Assembly: GCA_963678705.1 (NCBI GenBank)
Contig: OY783215.1
Coordinates: 12,257,740 to 12,321,739, forward strand
Length of the DNA: 64,000 nucleotides
Direction: 5' to 3'
From: Panorpa germanica
Taxonomy: Eukaryota; Arthropoda; Insecta; Mecoptera; Panorpidae
A program made the translations under genes and the position numbers. The notes beneath the pieces were generated by a model that was not told the DNA's origin, ran no database searches, and saw only the letters and a list, made by a program, of their open reading frames with translations. This document shows, in pieces, positions 11,346 through 24,202 of this stretch (positions are counted from its first letter, which is position 1; every line of letters begins with the position of its first letter).

Positions 11346-13206
11346 AAATTGGGTTAAGTTTAGTTTACATTAGGTAAATTTAAGAAAGAAATGCACTGTA
11401 ATTATCAGAATTAAAGGTAGAAAGAATGTAATGCCTAACCGCAAAAACGTTAAACAAATAAATACAATAAAATCGATTGTTTATTAGAGTATGGTTCTTC
11501 TCTGACGTCACAATCATATCGGTATCACTTCGAGTGACGGATTCGTATTTATAAAAAAGAATAAAATTAAGTTTTTTAAATATAAAGTTAGTCTCATAAT
11601 GAAGTTGTATTTCTTTAATTGGAGCGATCAATGCGTGGAATTAATAACCTATATTCTTGAACTTGTTTATGTATAAAAATTAATTTATGCTCAATAGTAT
11701 GTAAAATATACAGTACATATATATTATACATATATACATACATATATTAGTATGTTCCGTACATAAAACTAAAGTAGAAGCATTACAGAGCAGCTTTTTT
11801 CTTACTCTTAAACACACACTAAAGCAAAAAGGTGTTGTCTCATTTGTTTACACTATACGTGTAAGTAAACACACAAAAAATATGTTTTATTTTTCAACAC
11901 ATATTTTTTCTTAAACTCAGCAATTAGTATTGAAAGTTCAATGCTCTTTGAAGCACATTCTGTTCATAAATTAGATAATAACGACATTGTAAAAGATCAT
12001 TATTAATTTAAATGTTATAATTATTATATATACAACAGATTCTACGAGTTTATTATAATAAATATATTAATACAAATTCTTGATAATCAAACATTTTAAA
12101 ATTCGCGGTTTATTTGATGTGTCAATAATTTTCTAACCTCACTTTTTAATTTGTAAAAAGAGAATGGGTTTTATATAAAGTTGTTTACATTATTGTTGAT
12201 TCCAGTTGCAGTTTCAATGATTTGCGTAAATAAAAGTCAAGCCATTGCCTGATATGAGGTCACGATAAGTATGAGGAATTCATGTAAATTAAATGTTATA
12301 AAAATGTACTCATCATAAATTACTGATAAAACATTGATCTTGTCATACTTGCTGACAACAACCACTGTATGTTTATTGTGGTATTATATTTGATCAATTT
12401 AATGAATAGCATTTCATTCTTGTAACATATTCTAATAGTGGGTTCTCATTTATTTGGTTATCAAATTTGGATAGTGGTTCGAAAGCCCTAGAATGTAATT
12501 TCTTGAGAATATAAAATCCGGGTACGTGGATCTTTTAAAGAATAAGTTAAGAAGTAATTGTACATATTAAATAAACGTTTCTGTGTAACGGAATTTAAGG
12601 TTAATTGCAATCTTAAATTGTACTGGCGTTGCCCGGATGTGGAATTGGACATATAGGCTAATTTATAACATATATATGTTATTCTCCAGAGTCGTTTAAT
12701 GTTACTACTCGATTCAAAGTCATGGGAACGCTGCATTCTAGGGTATTATTACATAGTAAATATGTCTTATATAATTTATCTATATATTAACTTTGCAAAT
12801 ATATTTAACTTTCTTGCGAGAAAAATTTAATAACTTCACCTTATTGCGGTTTTTTGCACTTTGCAAACGTTTTGAGCACTGGTAGAATGGAGTGCATTAC
12901 AACTACTACGAGTGCATAGAGAGTGCAAAGGCTAAAGGCATAGTATAATACTTTCAATGGAAATTTAATAGTTGCTCGGGCGTTAAATATACCATAAGTG
13001 GTATGCAAATGCTTTGAATTTTAATGCGAAGCTCCTAGAAACCACTTGCCATTTATCGCATAAATTTAACATCAGCTTTTTTACCTGTATGTAACATTGC
13101 CAGTTGAACAAAAGCAACAGTAAATCGTCCGGCTGATTCAGTACCTGTTACAAGGTCGGCAGAACGATTTGCTGATATTTCTCTTTAACTGAGCATGTTA
13201 GGCTGG
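11346..13206. other. AT-rich non-coding DNA
   Basis: No supported gene. A stretch around 12850-12950 repeats the short word GTGCA/TGCAC several times without clear periodicity. A piece of SINE-tail-like sequence (ATATGAGGTCACGA) lies near 12250. Confidence 0.45.
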
Positions 13207-13800
13207 GTTCACACGGCATTGTACTGCACTTTTTTTTTGCAGTATAAATCTTATCGAATAAACAGTGGCGCATACATTTTATATAGAACCACTCACACGA
13301 CGTTTGTACTGCAAAAAAACGTACACAGCTAAACACGTTTATCGAATAGCAACCGAACAAGTGTTTAGTGCTGAAGTAACATTTGCACATATTTTAGGTT
13401 TATTATGTGAGTAAATGTAAATGTGAGAAAATGTTTGAGTAATCTTTTATAGATAATGAATTATTAATTTCTTTGGTGGCAAAAGATGGGTTGAATTAGA
13501 TAAATTGCAACTATATTTTATCCAAGAATTCCATTATGAATAATAATTCGGCTACTATAAATTCTAGCAGTACAAGTCTGATAACAAAAGCTTCGCTTCA
13601 AAGTCCGAATTCTATTGATTCGTCTTATTCAAAATTAATGAAATTAATATATCAAACTGCGTTTTTTTATTTTTTTTACTTATCTTAAACATATAGAAAA
13701 TTTCAATTTAGTACATTTTTTTTCCGTATGAAAACTAAGGCTATACGTTTTTTTTTTAATCGAATACTGTAAAAAACGTGCAGTATAATGTCGTGTGATC
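13207..13800. mobile_element. Non-autonomous DNA transposon with about 23-bp inverted ends
   Basis: The left end GTTCACACGGCATTGTACTG and the inverted right end (13778-13800) agree closely: TCACACG, CATT and TACTGCAC all match. A third, internal copy of the end motif (CTCACACGACGTTTGTACTG) lies at about 13290, pointing in the same direction as the left end. Poly(T)/poly(A) follows the termini on both sides. No transposase frame is present. Superfamily and target duplication are unresolved. Confidence 0.5.
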
Positions 13801-16800
13801 TAACTTTTGTGATAACTATAACTTCAGCAGCTAATTTAAGAAATTATATGCAGGTCCGTCCAAAGCAAATGGCTCATATTTGTTAATGATAATACCAGAA
13901 GACATAACAGTTCCACACACACACATTTGCATAAGCATTGTTTGGTTAAGATGAAAGAGAGAGAAACACTTATAGTGCTGCACCACTCTAATAAAATGAA
14001 TTACTGTTTTGACGACGTAATAAAAGGGAAATATTTAATTGACCTTCAAGCGTCTCAAGCTGAAGGCTAGCTGCTAGACAATTACCTCTGATGATATTTT
14101 AATAAACACTAAATGACAAACATATTTGGTTTTTATTTCGACATCCGGTCAGCTATTACCGCAAATGTTATTAATTAACCTGCAATAAGTCTGTGACAGA
14201 ATTAACATATTTTATTATCATTACTGAGTCTATTATGTCAGGTTTAATGAGCTGTAGGAGGGTAAATATGAGTAGAATAAACAATTTTATACTTTTGTTA
14301 TTTTTGAGGTTAATTTTGGAATATCACACGTAATTTTACTAAATATATTTTAAAACGGTCTCAGCATTGGTCTTCCTTTGTACACACGTAACGTTGGCAG
14401 ACTCAAAAGCCTAATGAATCTAAAGATAACGTTAATAGACTGACTGAATGCAAAGTGTTGAATCCAGCGCACCGGGAGGCGGATTCTGTAGTACTTCATT
14501 TCTGGAATTTACGTTTAAAATAGAACTGAAATTAAAATAAGTTATGCTAACGATGGACTGTTTACCAGCGGCAGCTTTAAGGTGATGCATTGTGGACATG
14601 TAGATTTCAAGTAGATATTAACTGTCTGAATATTTAACCGTGTTCAAATTTATATTCAACATGTTTTATAGAATCGTTTATACAGGCGTCTATTAGGTAT
14701 ATAAGTTATTTCACTAACTAGACAAGTATTATGACTATTTCATAAATTAAACAAAAAAGAATGCATATTTCATAAGCTAAATAAATTCTCTAATTCGAAG
14801 AAACACATATATTTTCATAGTTAATATTAATAACATGTGATTTTACTGTAATATATTCAAACTTCAAAATAAATATTGTGAAATAGCAACTATTAATTAA
14901 TTATTATTAAGATAATGGAATAGTGTACACCATTTTTTTCCAATATTTAATGGACAACCATGAATAACAATTTACAAAAATTATCCATTGTATAGCTAGT
15001 TTCATTATTCATTTCTAAAGAATTACTTTTAATAATAAAGAACTCAAATTTAATATTGTTAAAACATAAACAGATGTATACCCGCTAAAACAAATACGAG
15101 TATTTAAGGTTTCTCTGTCATAATAAACTTAAACGATTTTATGTAATATATTGTGTTTTGTGACTTATTTACCGCACTTATAAAATTTCTTAAGAACACT
15201 TTTTTCAAAATTATATAATCTGAAGAAGTCTTTTTCAAGGATTAAAGGCTTTTAGAATAGTTATAGAATGATAAAATAAGACCCCTTTAGATTAAATATT
15301 ACCAGGTTTTATTTTGCCATTTGTATAAGGTAACATTCAGGTTTTGTGTTTTGCTAGTTGTCTATTTTTGTCAAGTTTCTGTTATAAATGCTTTTAATTC
15401 AAAATTTAATATGTATTTTTGTAAATTTCGAGTTAAAATATAAATTTAACTTCGTAAAATACAGAATCACTTCGTTTGTGTCAAAGTACAGAGGTTCAAT
15501 TTTAACCAACGTTGTAGACCCAATGTCTCTCGTATCCTATAAACTATTTTGTACCAACTGAAGCTCTTGTACCGCTCAGTGCGGAGTGTTGTCATTAGCT
15601 GGGCTTGTCCCACCCCCGCTCTGCGAGCCCCCTTGCCTCTCAGACTAATATTGCTTTGTCATTTGCTATTTACGTATTCTTATTCTTACCTTTGCATATA
15701 TTCATCTAGTGATGTGGGGGGCCAATACTTTATGTGATAAGTTACACACAAAAATAAACAAAACACATAAAATGGTTTTTTATAGGTTAGGATTTTACAT
15801 AACGTTTATTATTGGTTTTGTGGTATTAACTTATGTTTTGTTATGTTTTATTCAGATAGGATTACTACAGGAAATAAATTTTATTATATTTCGTTTCCAA
15901 ATCACCATCTATTGTATTTCTAATGATGTAAGAGGATTTAGTCACAGAAATTCCGTATAAAACGTTTTATGTATCTGATCGTATGATAAAATACTTTCAT
16001 TTTTTTTTTTTGTTATAAATATTATTCGTTATATTAAATGTTATTCTTTATGAAGCATATTTACATAAGTTTCTAGAGCAATTAAGTGTTATTCATTAAA
16101 TGTACTTAGAGTATTATTATTATTCTATTTTCTTTCAATGATAATGGAGCTTTGTAAATAGTTTAATTTATAATAGAATCGTTTTTACATCTATGACTTC
16201 ATACGAGTCAATATCAGTAGTGTGTGCGTCTGGTAACATCACTTCACCTCACATACTCATTACGTTTCTTTTACTTTTCATTTCATTACCAAAACTAAAA
16301 AGAAGCCTGTTTTTTCTACTCTTCTTCATTGTCTCTTTCCTAGCAACAGTTCTTCTGGACTCACCCTAATTTCAATACTACCTTTGTCAATACTCAATCA
16401 AGACTAAATATTTTTTTTAATATATTTTATAACATGTTTGCTTACTTAAATTGATAGAGTTCTCTCAATTAAAAGTTAATAATTATCAAACATATATATA
16501 TTAATAATTAGTTCCAATCGAATATGTGTAGTGTCAGATCTGTCAAAAACAATCGTATTAGAAACAAATAATTTAAAAGTAATCGAAAATTTTCATATGG
16601 ACAAAATATTGTTTTATGAAAAAGGACACTGCAGAGAAGTTGTGCATCCCAGAACGCAAGACAAGCCTTGTTTTGGTTCTTCAATGATTCAGCAAGAATA
16701 ATTCTACGCAAATAAACAGCTAAAGTAATGAACGACACCCGATACCGAACACACACACACACCCGCAATCATCATCATCATTGTTTATTCATATAATTGA

Positions 16801-17044
16801 GTTGGTAATTGATAATTTACATATTACTGTTAATCCTTATTTATTACCTTTATCTTCTTTGCTCTCCTTCGGATTTACCTCCCACATGCAAAATATTACT
16901 TTATATATTAAATAAATTTATGCAAACAGGTTATTTTGTCAAAAGCAGTGTATTAAAAGCAGTATATATCAATTTGAAATTGTATTTATGTAAAATATAC
17001 GAAAGTGTCGTCTTATTATATAACGTTTCTTATAAATTCATGTG
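13801..17044. other. AT-rich non-coding DNA
   Basis: No supported gene. A short stretch richer in G+C (15570-15640) gives only short ORFs that look unlike conserved proteins. A CA dinucleotide run sits near 16750 and a CAT run near 16770. Confidence 0.45.
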
Positions 17045-17523
17045 TTAACACGTTGAACGCCACGTGAGTTGTATTTATCTTACGTTATGCTTATATCTAG
17101 AGGAGGCATGTAACAAGGAACTGTCCTCCACAGAGTGTTATGCCCCGCGTCCGACATAGTATTTAAATGGTTCGCATTAGACAAGTAAGACAATGTCCAA
17201 TTCCCTGTAATTCGAATAATTATGCACGTCAACGATTAGAACTAGATACATTTGATTTCGTGTGAGATCTAAAATTTGTAGTACGCCAACGATTTGATAA
17301 GATATGATTGATTTTGCGTGTGAGGTAAAATTTGTGGTATGACAATGATTAGACCAGATATAATACACTTTCAAAATGGTCCTGCAATTTGTAGCACTCC
17401 AATGGAAGATAACGATTTGACATTTGTTATTTCGTTGGATCTAAAATAATTTTCATTTTTGTACCGTGATATTTAATTTAAAATCTAGCAACAATGCATC
17501 TTCTGTAGCTGTCAATGTGTTAA
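17045..17523. mobile_element. piggyBac-like non-autonomous element (TTAA-flanked)
   Basis: TTAA (17045-17048) followed by CACGTTGAACGCC faces, at the other end, the reverse complement of TTAACACATTGACAGC. The shared terminal motif is CACRTTGA directly inside a TTAA on both sides. TTAA target duplication is diagnostic of the piggyBac superfamily, so this is best read as a MITE of that superfamily. It contains no transposase. Its interior holds a 57-bp tandem array (17226-17450). Confidence 0.6.
17226..17450 (+). repeat. Imperfect 57-bp tandem repeat, about 3.5 units
   Basis: The word CAACGATT or CAATGATT recurs at 17230, 17287 and 17343, and AACGATTT at 17411. Between them each unit repeats AGAT..., GATTT, GTGTGAG and AAAATTTGT in the same order. 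Spacing is 57, 56 and about 68, the last enlarged by an insertion. The array lies wholly inside the TTAA-flanked element. Confidence 0.65.
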
Positions 17524-20500
17524 ATACATTGAATTATAGAAATAATTGTAAATAGTCTATTTCTTTCATTGTTTTAAAAGTAAATATTATGTATGCATTG
17601 TGTTTTTCAATTAAATTATTCTGCAGTATTGTACGCTTCGACATTTTTTTCCTTGAGCGAAAACAATAGAAAATAACAAATAAATTGATTGCATTATTAA
17701 GGTTCAATTGTGTAACATCAACATTATGGCTGTTAATAAGTTGCACATTCTGCTTATGTTAATGTTTCACCAGAAATTTAATTGCATCCAAGTAGTTTGG
17801 TCGATTCACTTGAAAATTTGACACTACGTTGCATTCGAATACGCTCTTGTTTTTATAGTAACATGAAATTTTGAGACAACGTCATTTCCTTCGATTCTTT
17901 CCAGTTATCGTCGTCTGTGTTATGAGTGTGTATGTCTTTTATTTACCTTTATATTTATTTAGTATCAGCTAGTTATAAAGTCAGCCTTAAATTTTAAATT
18001 TATTTATTTCCAATCACAATCGTTTAACAAAATGACGCTTCTATTGATGATACTACTTAAACTAATGAAAAATTAATTCTTACAGCGCGCAAAAAGAAAG
18101 TCCAAAAATAAGAGTCATAGGGTGAAATATTGGTAACATTATCATCGCGGCAAAATATTACATAAAAATCTTTAAAACCAGTTGATTTTTTGAAATCAAT
18201 ATTCGAGTACTTGTACAGGTACTCCTCGTATATATTTACTTTTAACTAACAGACAAATACAATTTTAAAAGCCGTGACTTTGGCACACTTTAAATTGCAA
18301 ACAATTTAGGATAAACTGTTCTAACGTGTCGTTTTGCACGTAGTAAGAAAATAACATAAGATACAGGCTTATACGTATTGGTTTCAATCTTAGAAATGCG
18401 ACTGAAGTAAACAAAAAATTACACATAACATTATATCGTCTATGAAGTTGTCCAATTGACACAGCGGAGAAAACATGAGCGCTGCGCGTGGGAAAAATTC
18501 GAAACTATTATTTTGTTCAAAAGGAAATAAAAGTCCTATGTGTTAGTTATCTATCTAGACCACTAGTGTTCAACTGCAAGCCAATTTTCTGCCTTGGTTC
18601 TTGACCTATAATCACTTCCATAGGCCTAAGCAAAGTTTACAGGTGTTGGAGCTCACATTCCTGCTTTGGTAACTATATTCCCATTGTGAGTTCCCATGTT
18701 AGTCAAAACAATATTTTTCAGTGATTTAAGATAAGAATTAAAATATTATTTTCATTATCTGATAAAGAATTTCATAAGTTTCAAAACATATTTTGATTAA
18801 GAATTAATTTTGCAATTTGAAAATCGTGTTTATCACAAAATGTCACAAATATCGCATGCAATCTATAGCCACTAGACTTATTTACAAGAGTTCTAAGAAG
18901 TTGCGGACTGATTTTATCTACAATTACGGTTAAGAATATGAAAAGCAATTAGTATCAGTTGTGAAAACCCATAATTGTTATATTTAACAGAATTCTCATC
19001 ATTTATACCATTGTTTTGAATTTCGGACTCTTAACTTAACAGGATGTTAACAGGATGCGTTAGCGACATCTGTACAAACGCTCTTTGCGTAGTAGCAACA
19101 TGTTTTCCGTACGTATGGGTCTTCTTTTATAGGTACTATCATAAAATTATAAAATTACAAGTTAACTATTAGAAAATATAGATATAAAAACCTTTAAACA
19201 AATATACCAATATAAATTTGGTATAAACCGAAATGTCTTATTTATATGATCAAACATGATTTAATGACCTAAGCATTAAACGTGAGTTCAATATTTGATG
19301 TCGTGGAGCCCGGTGATCGGTGCCGGTGAAATACACAGCCACACAATGTAATCCATTACGTCATACGTTAATAATTAATTATTCAAGTGAGTGTACATGT
19401 CATCGACACTTTATCTGGGTGGTCTTAAACACACGTTCGAAAATTTGTCCACTTATTCAAATATTTCATGTATGCATATAGAAATGTCACATTATTGGGA
19501 ACATGTTAATTTTATATATTTATTCGAAACCATAATTTCTTCAAAAGGTTGGTTTTATAAATGCATATGTACAGCCCAACTAGAAAATTGTCTTACAGTG
19601 TAGGTTCGATGTTAATATAAGCTAATTTAAAGGTCTCTCATATAGAAAATGCTAGCTTGCTACAAGCTAATTACAATATTTATTTTCTACTTGGAAGGAT
19701 ACAGGTTTAATGCTTTAATTTAAATTAAATTTGTTACCCTCACATAAAATTATTATTTTTTAATTTAATGTATTTCCTATTCCCGAGTTCTTTCACTGAT
19801 GACTTCTTACAATGTTAGTAGTAATTATGGTCTCTTAAACTCATATAAAATCAAATGAATTTTGATAATCACCAGACCCAGATTGCACTAGTCCGAGGAT
19901 CATAACGGAATTTTTCTGTACACATGGCATCTCAAAAAATGTGAGTCAGTGTCGCTTTAAAAATTATTCCGTCTCGATCTATATGTACGGGTATATCAGA
20001 TTGAAACTTCTATACCATATGGAGATAGATAAAAGATATTGATGAATTATCTAGTTTCCTGATTTTCAATTTATGGGCGCTTAATTATTTACGATAAATG
20101 CGTTGGAAGTGTGAAACAATAAAACCAAAACCTTGAATTATTTGTCAAATAAAACATATTGCTTCATTTTCAACTCATACACCCGTGCACTCCTCCTTAG
20201 GCTATTGTATTATTTGTACAGCTCCACAAACACATAGAAATAACCAATAAGAACATCGTATCTAGGAATAAATCAAAGTCGTACACATGTAAATAATTAC
20301 ATACAAACCATATAAGTAACATTAAATTTATAGAACAAATTTAGTAGAAAATTTGTGTTTGTTGTTTTTTGTTTTGATTAAGAGTTCTACATAAATAACA
20401 AAATGTCAGACCGCGTAATAAATTTACCTGGTATAGCCACCAGCAATGTCTTAAAATGATATAATAAAAAAAAACTATATTTAAGAAACCACCCACTTGT

Positions 20501-20666
20501 TATGTAATGTTGTAGTAGGTGTTTGTTGTAGTCCGTTACATTAATATCAGCGCGAGATTGTAAGTTTAAGGAGGTTATTTGAACTTCTATGTAATAGATG
20601 GCAGCATTGAAGTTAACATTAAAAGAAAATGTAACAGACTAGTTGAACCGACAGACTTTTTTCACA
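17524..20666. other. AT-rich non-coding DNA
   Basis: No supported gene or repeat. The direct duplication AACAGGATG near 19040 is trivial. Confidence 0.45.
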
Positions 20667-21288
20667 ATGGGCTTGTGTCCTCATTTTTTAGTGGTCGATT
20701 TTTCAATTGTTGATTGAAATTGATGTTAATAAATGTGTATTGTCGTGTCTATTTTATTAAATATCTAAATGTTGACGGAGATATAGCAATTAAAAGTTTG
20801 AATTGTAGTTTTAGCGCTAGAAATGGTCGGCCATATTTGTATGACGCGAAATGCATTTTAACGTCAGTTATTTGTTGAGTAGGTCAGTGCTGTGGTAATG
20901 TTCTGTAGCTGTTGGTAGTCAAATCAAAGAAAAATAAGTTTTTATTTTATTTAACCCTGCTAAGGCAGACATAATATTGAAATTTGATTCTTCCTTGAAA
21001 TAGTTGTAAATAATATTTGATATTTTGATATATAAATACATATAGCAGAGATTTATGAGCTGTAAGGTTGGTAACCTTACATGGATTGTGATGTCACATT
21101 TACTTGGAATGTGTACAACGTTGAATCCCTTTAATAATTAAAGAGACAAAATGACTTTTTTAATTGTTAATATTTCTTAACATATAAGGAGTTATTAAAA
21201 AATAATTGAGCATTTGAGGTTCTAGTAACCCACTTTATCACTATATAGTACATTTTTATAGAAATTAAGGCATAGGACACAAGCCCAT
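20667..21288. mobile_element. MITE with ATGGGCTTGTGTCCT inverted ends, copy 1
   Basis: Starts ATGGGCTTGTGTCCT and ends AGGACACAAGCCCAT, a perfect 15-bp inverted repeat. A closely similar element lies at 52359-52947 with the same ends and a colinear interior. This copy is longer by about 33 bp, with extra sequence around 21160-21200. There is no coding capacity and no clear target duplication, so the superfamily is open. Confidence 0.75.
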
Positions 21289-22202
21289 TCAACTGAAGCA
21301 AATAAACAATTGAATCCTTTTTACGTCACTGTTAGTTTAATTCACTATTTGACAAGCAGGCAAATTTTTCATTTATTCTCTTCTTTAAAAATCTTATTCA
21401 GACTATTGCGAACGTTTTCATGAAACATTAACATTAAATCGGTTCAGCTGTTCTCAATTAGACCAATACCTACATTTCAGCCTGATGTAAAAGAATGTAA
21501 TAATAATGTAATGTTCCGTAAAATCTAGTACTACTTATTTTGCCTACATGACGTTAGATATTGTACTCGCACTAGTTTGTACCGGACTTCACATAATAAT
21601 ACTGCGAAAGGATTATCAACATCTAAGAACATCGATAAATAAAACGATATCTTAGAAGTAGTAAAAGTAGAACATCGTAATCTAATATTAAGAGTTTACT
21701 TCTTTAAATATTGACTATTTACTTTAAAATGTGGAAATGTTTACGACAGTTTGTTTTTTATTTCAATCTTTTTACCTAGAATGTGTCTCACAATCAGTAT
21801 CTTCAACGTACGCCCCGACCCGTTCTCGTCCGACAGAGATAAGTCTGTCTTTAGCTTTACTCTGCCCGTGGTAGAGCTGATAAGATAACACTGCGTTACT
21901 TGACACGGTGTTACAGCACCTTAGTTGTCGTCGTCGTCGAGTACTTGTCGCTTAGTTGTAGACTTTATGAATGTAAGCCGAAGCAGTAAGGTGATTTGTT
22001 CGAAGACAATGTTATTAAGCAGGCAAGGGTTACATGAGTTAAAATATTATTGACTTGAGTTGGAACAGAGCTAGTGACTTATGGATAATTAACCTACAAA
22101 TTCAACTGCTTTAAACAAAAACATGGTGCCGGTACAGAAATTTATTGTAGATGCCAGATAATATTTTGGTACCTCCCCCACTTTATTTGTCTGAAAATAA
22201 AC
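21289..22202. other. Non-coding DNA with a G+C-richer block
   Basis: From 21780 to 21990 the sequence is richer in G+C and CpG than the surroundings. It contains a GTC tandem (21929) and a TGATAAGATA GATA-type motif (about 21878). It could be a regulatory region or an unrecognised exon. No reading frame supports a protein. Confidence 0.35.
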
Positions 22203-22349
22203 ACAGATGGTGCAAGAGTGAGTGGAAGATCCAGGGCGAGATGGAAAGAGCCAGTGGAGAAAGACCTAAACATAAAGAGTATGCTAAATTGAAAGAAAAA
22301 AATAGCCCCAATATAGAGGAATGACGAAAAGACGCGTCATGATGATAAT
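22203..22349 (+). pseudogene. LINE 3' end: C-terminal Arg/Trp-rich tail
   Basis: Conceptual translation gives GRSRARWKEPVEKDL, then after a frameshift EE-stop-RKDAS. The common tail of many insect and vertebrate LINE reverse transcriptases is GRP(R/K)xRWxDxVxxDL ... DRxxWR. The stop lies exactly where the second conserved Trp would be, as from TGG to TGA. This is a short, dead, 5'-truncated copy. The clade cannot be fixed from this tail. Confidence 0.55.
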
Positions 22350-23663
22350 TGTTCAATATTCAGGGATTTATTCCCACTTCCAGTTTCTAATAGTCATGCC
22401 ATTATGAATCCTATGACCTATAAGATGCATTTTATAATAATATTTCTCTCACTCCATTTTATAGTATTAGAAATTACAACAAATAATTATTATAAATACT
22501 CAATGTGTAGGAGGGTCGCCGTGGTGTTCGAAGAAGGGTCTGATCGTGACAGTGCCTGGTTCAGATCTTGCTGGTAGTAGCAGTCTTTGACATATATAAG
22601 GACGCATACAGTTGCGACAAGTATGTTTTAAGATAAAATTATAAGCGCTGTATCTGTTTGTTTAATGTTTTCATATGGTATCGTATATCTTTCTAAGGCA
22701 AATACAACATTGTCTTAAGAAAGTTGTGTCTCCAGTTGATAGTCGCGCTTACGTTCTGTAGAGACAGTGGCCTTTTTTAATACAAAAACAAAAGTTACAA
22801 AGATATTCTGCGTTTACACTAGATGTTAGAAAAGAATGAGAAGAGCTATTTATAAAAAATATAAAATGTTTGTGTTTGCTAATTTATTTTCGTGACGCAT
22901 TCTATGTGACGCTTGATAAATCGATTTCCTTTGAGCATGAAATGCTTCACTTCAAAAAGTTTTAAAATATACTCTGATGCGAATGTTGACTACTTGCCTC
23001 CTTAAACCGGCTATGTATACTGTTAGAAATAAAGTTATATTTGTGAACAAGTATTTAGTGTGGGACAAAACAAGAAAATATATTCAACACCACAATATTA
23101 CACGATTCATTGATTATATTATCATTCTACAACTAGGAATATACTCGTACTATTGCAAAATCATTATTTACAGAATATTTGAGATTGTATTTGCAAGCAC
23201 CTATCATTCCCATCGATATCGATGTAAGAATAAGATACAAGTATTCCTGCATTGTCATATTTTATCAATATTTTCTAATATATCCAATACTTGTCTATGG
23301 ATTAGTACGAGTTCGAGAATATTTTAAAGTTGAGACGGTCACGTCACGTCGACAATAAGCGTCTTCGTGATGTCACGGGGGAAATACCGTTGGTTGGAAA
23401 CGTGACAGTCATTGCCAATACGACCTTCTGCATCAAAACGTTCTTCTAGAATTCAATTTTTATAAAAGCTACGACTGGATAACTATTGAGAACTAATAAA
23501 TATATCAGCTTGATTGAAAATCCATGAATAGTAAATAGTAATAGTATTGGGTATTCTAATATGTTTCTGATGCCGAAAATCTCAAGATTTTTCTCAAGTA
23601 ATTAAAATAGCACAACTTTACATTTATCTGATTACGAGAACGCCACAAGTTTGTGCAGTACGT
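22350..23663. other. AT-rich DNA upstream of the signal-peptide exon
   Basis: No supported gene. The 116-codon ORF at 22977-23327 has AT-driven composition (Ile, Tyr, Asn) and no recognisable domain. Confidence 0.45.
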
Positions 23664-23683
23664 TCAGTGTCAGTCGGTTCATT
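23664..23683 (+). promoter_or_regulatory. Candidate transcription start / short 5' untranslated exon
   Basis: Two TCAGT words (23664 and 23670), the common arthropod initiator, are followed at 23684 by GTAAGG, a usable 5' splice site. The acceptor at 23919 would close a 236-nt 5'-UTR intron. There is no TATA box at the expected distance. This is inference only: the true first exon could lie elsewhere. Confidence 0.25.
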
Positions 23684-23924
23684 GTAAGGGCTGTAGTCGT
23701 ACAACTAAATCAACGGTCTCGCATAGTCTGTTGCAGTGTCAGATCAGCATTATATTTACACAATTATGTTTTCATCTTAACATAACCAGTAAATGAAAAA
23801 GCTATAAATATCTATGCTTATGTTATCAGTATAATATATCGACTATAACTTAACGATCTCGATTACGTTTATAACTTCAATGTGTTTTTTAACTAATTAA
23901 GTTTCATATTTTGTTTCAGATAAA

Positions 23925-24009
23925 ATGGCAGCGTTAGTTCTGCTACTACTCGCTGCAAGCGTTTTTAGTTGCCGAGCTGCTGACGACTTCAGACACATCT
24001 CTCATAAAG
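23925..24009 (+). CDS. First coding exon of a secreted or lumenal protein (partial gene)
   Basis: The exon runs from 23920, after the acceptor tract TTTTGTTTCAG, to 24009, before the donor GTAAGA. The ATG at 23925 has an A-rich context (ATAAAATGG). The 28 codons give MAALVLLLLAASVFSCRAA and then DDFRHISHK, ending in phase 1. Residues 2-18 are a textbook signal peptide: a hydrophobic Leu/Ala core, then small residues ahead of a likely cleavage site near Ala18-Ala19. The mature chain would begin with the acidic/His-rich DDFRHISHK. The short upstream sequence in the exon is 5' UTR, so an earlier non-coding exon is implied. I cannot name the protein, and found no next exon in the window. Confidence 0.75.
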
Positions 24010-24044
24010 GTAAGAATTTTGTCATTAATAAAACTTACTACGTA

Positions 24045-24202
24045 TTCGTGCCTGGCTCAATTCTAGAACCAGCACTATATTTTCTGTGCTTAGTTACTAT
24101 CTGAATTAATTTGATTGCGGTATAGTTCACGTATATGAGACCTTAATGCATTAATACTCCGAACGTTGTAGGTGGTCATCGGAGATGGACTCAGCATCCA
24201 AA
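24045..24202 (+). repeat. tRNA-derived SINE copy, family 1, in the first coding intron
   Basis: Shows CGTGCCTGGCTCAATTCTAG (degraded B box), ACCAGCACTATATTTTCTG, GTTACTATC, ATATGAGACC and GGTGGTCATCGG-AGA-GACTCAGCAT. This is the same block order as at 4548, 29430 and 49030. It begins about 35 nt after the exon's 5' splice site, close to but not disrupting it. Confidence 0.5.

Noticed and set aside
20661-20675. Transib-type end CACAATG at the left of the 20667 element
   Set aside because: The right end does not carry the inverted CACAATG, and copy 2 has AAAATG instead. The match is to flanking sequence only.
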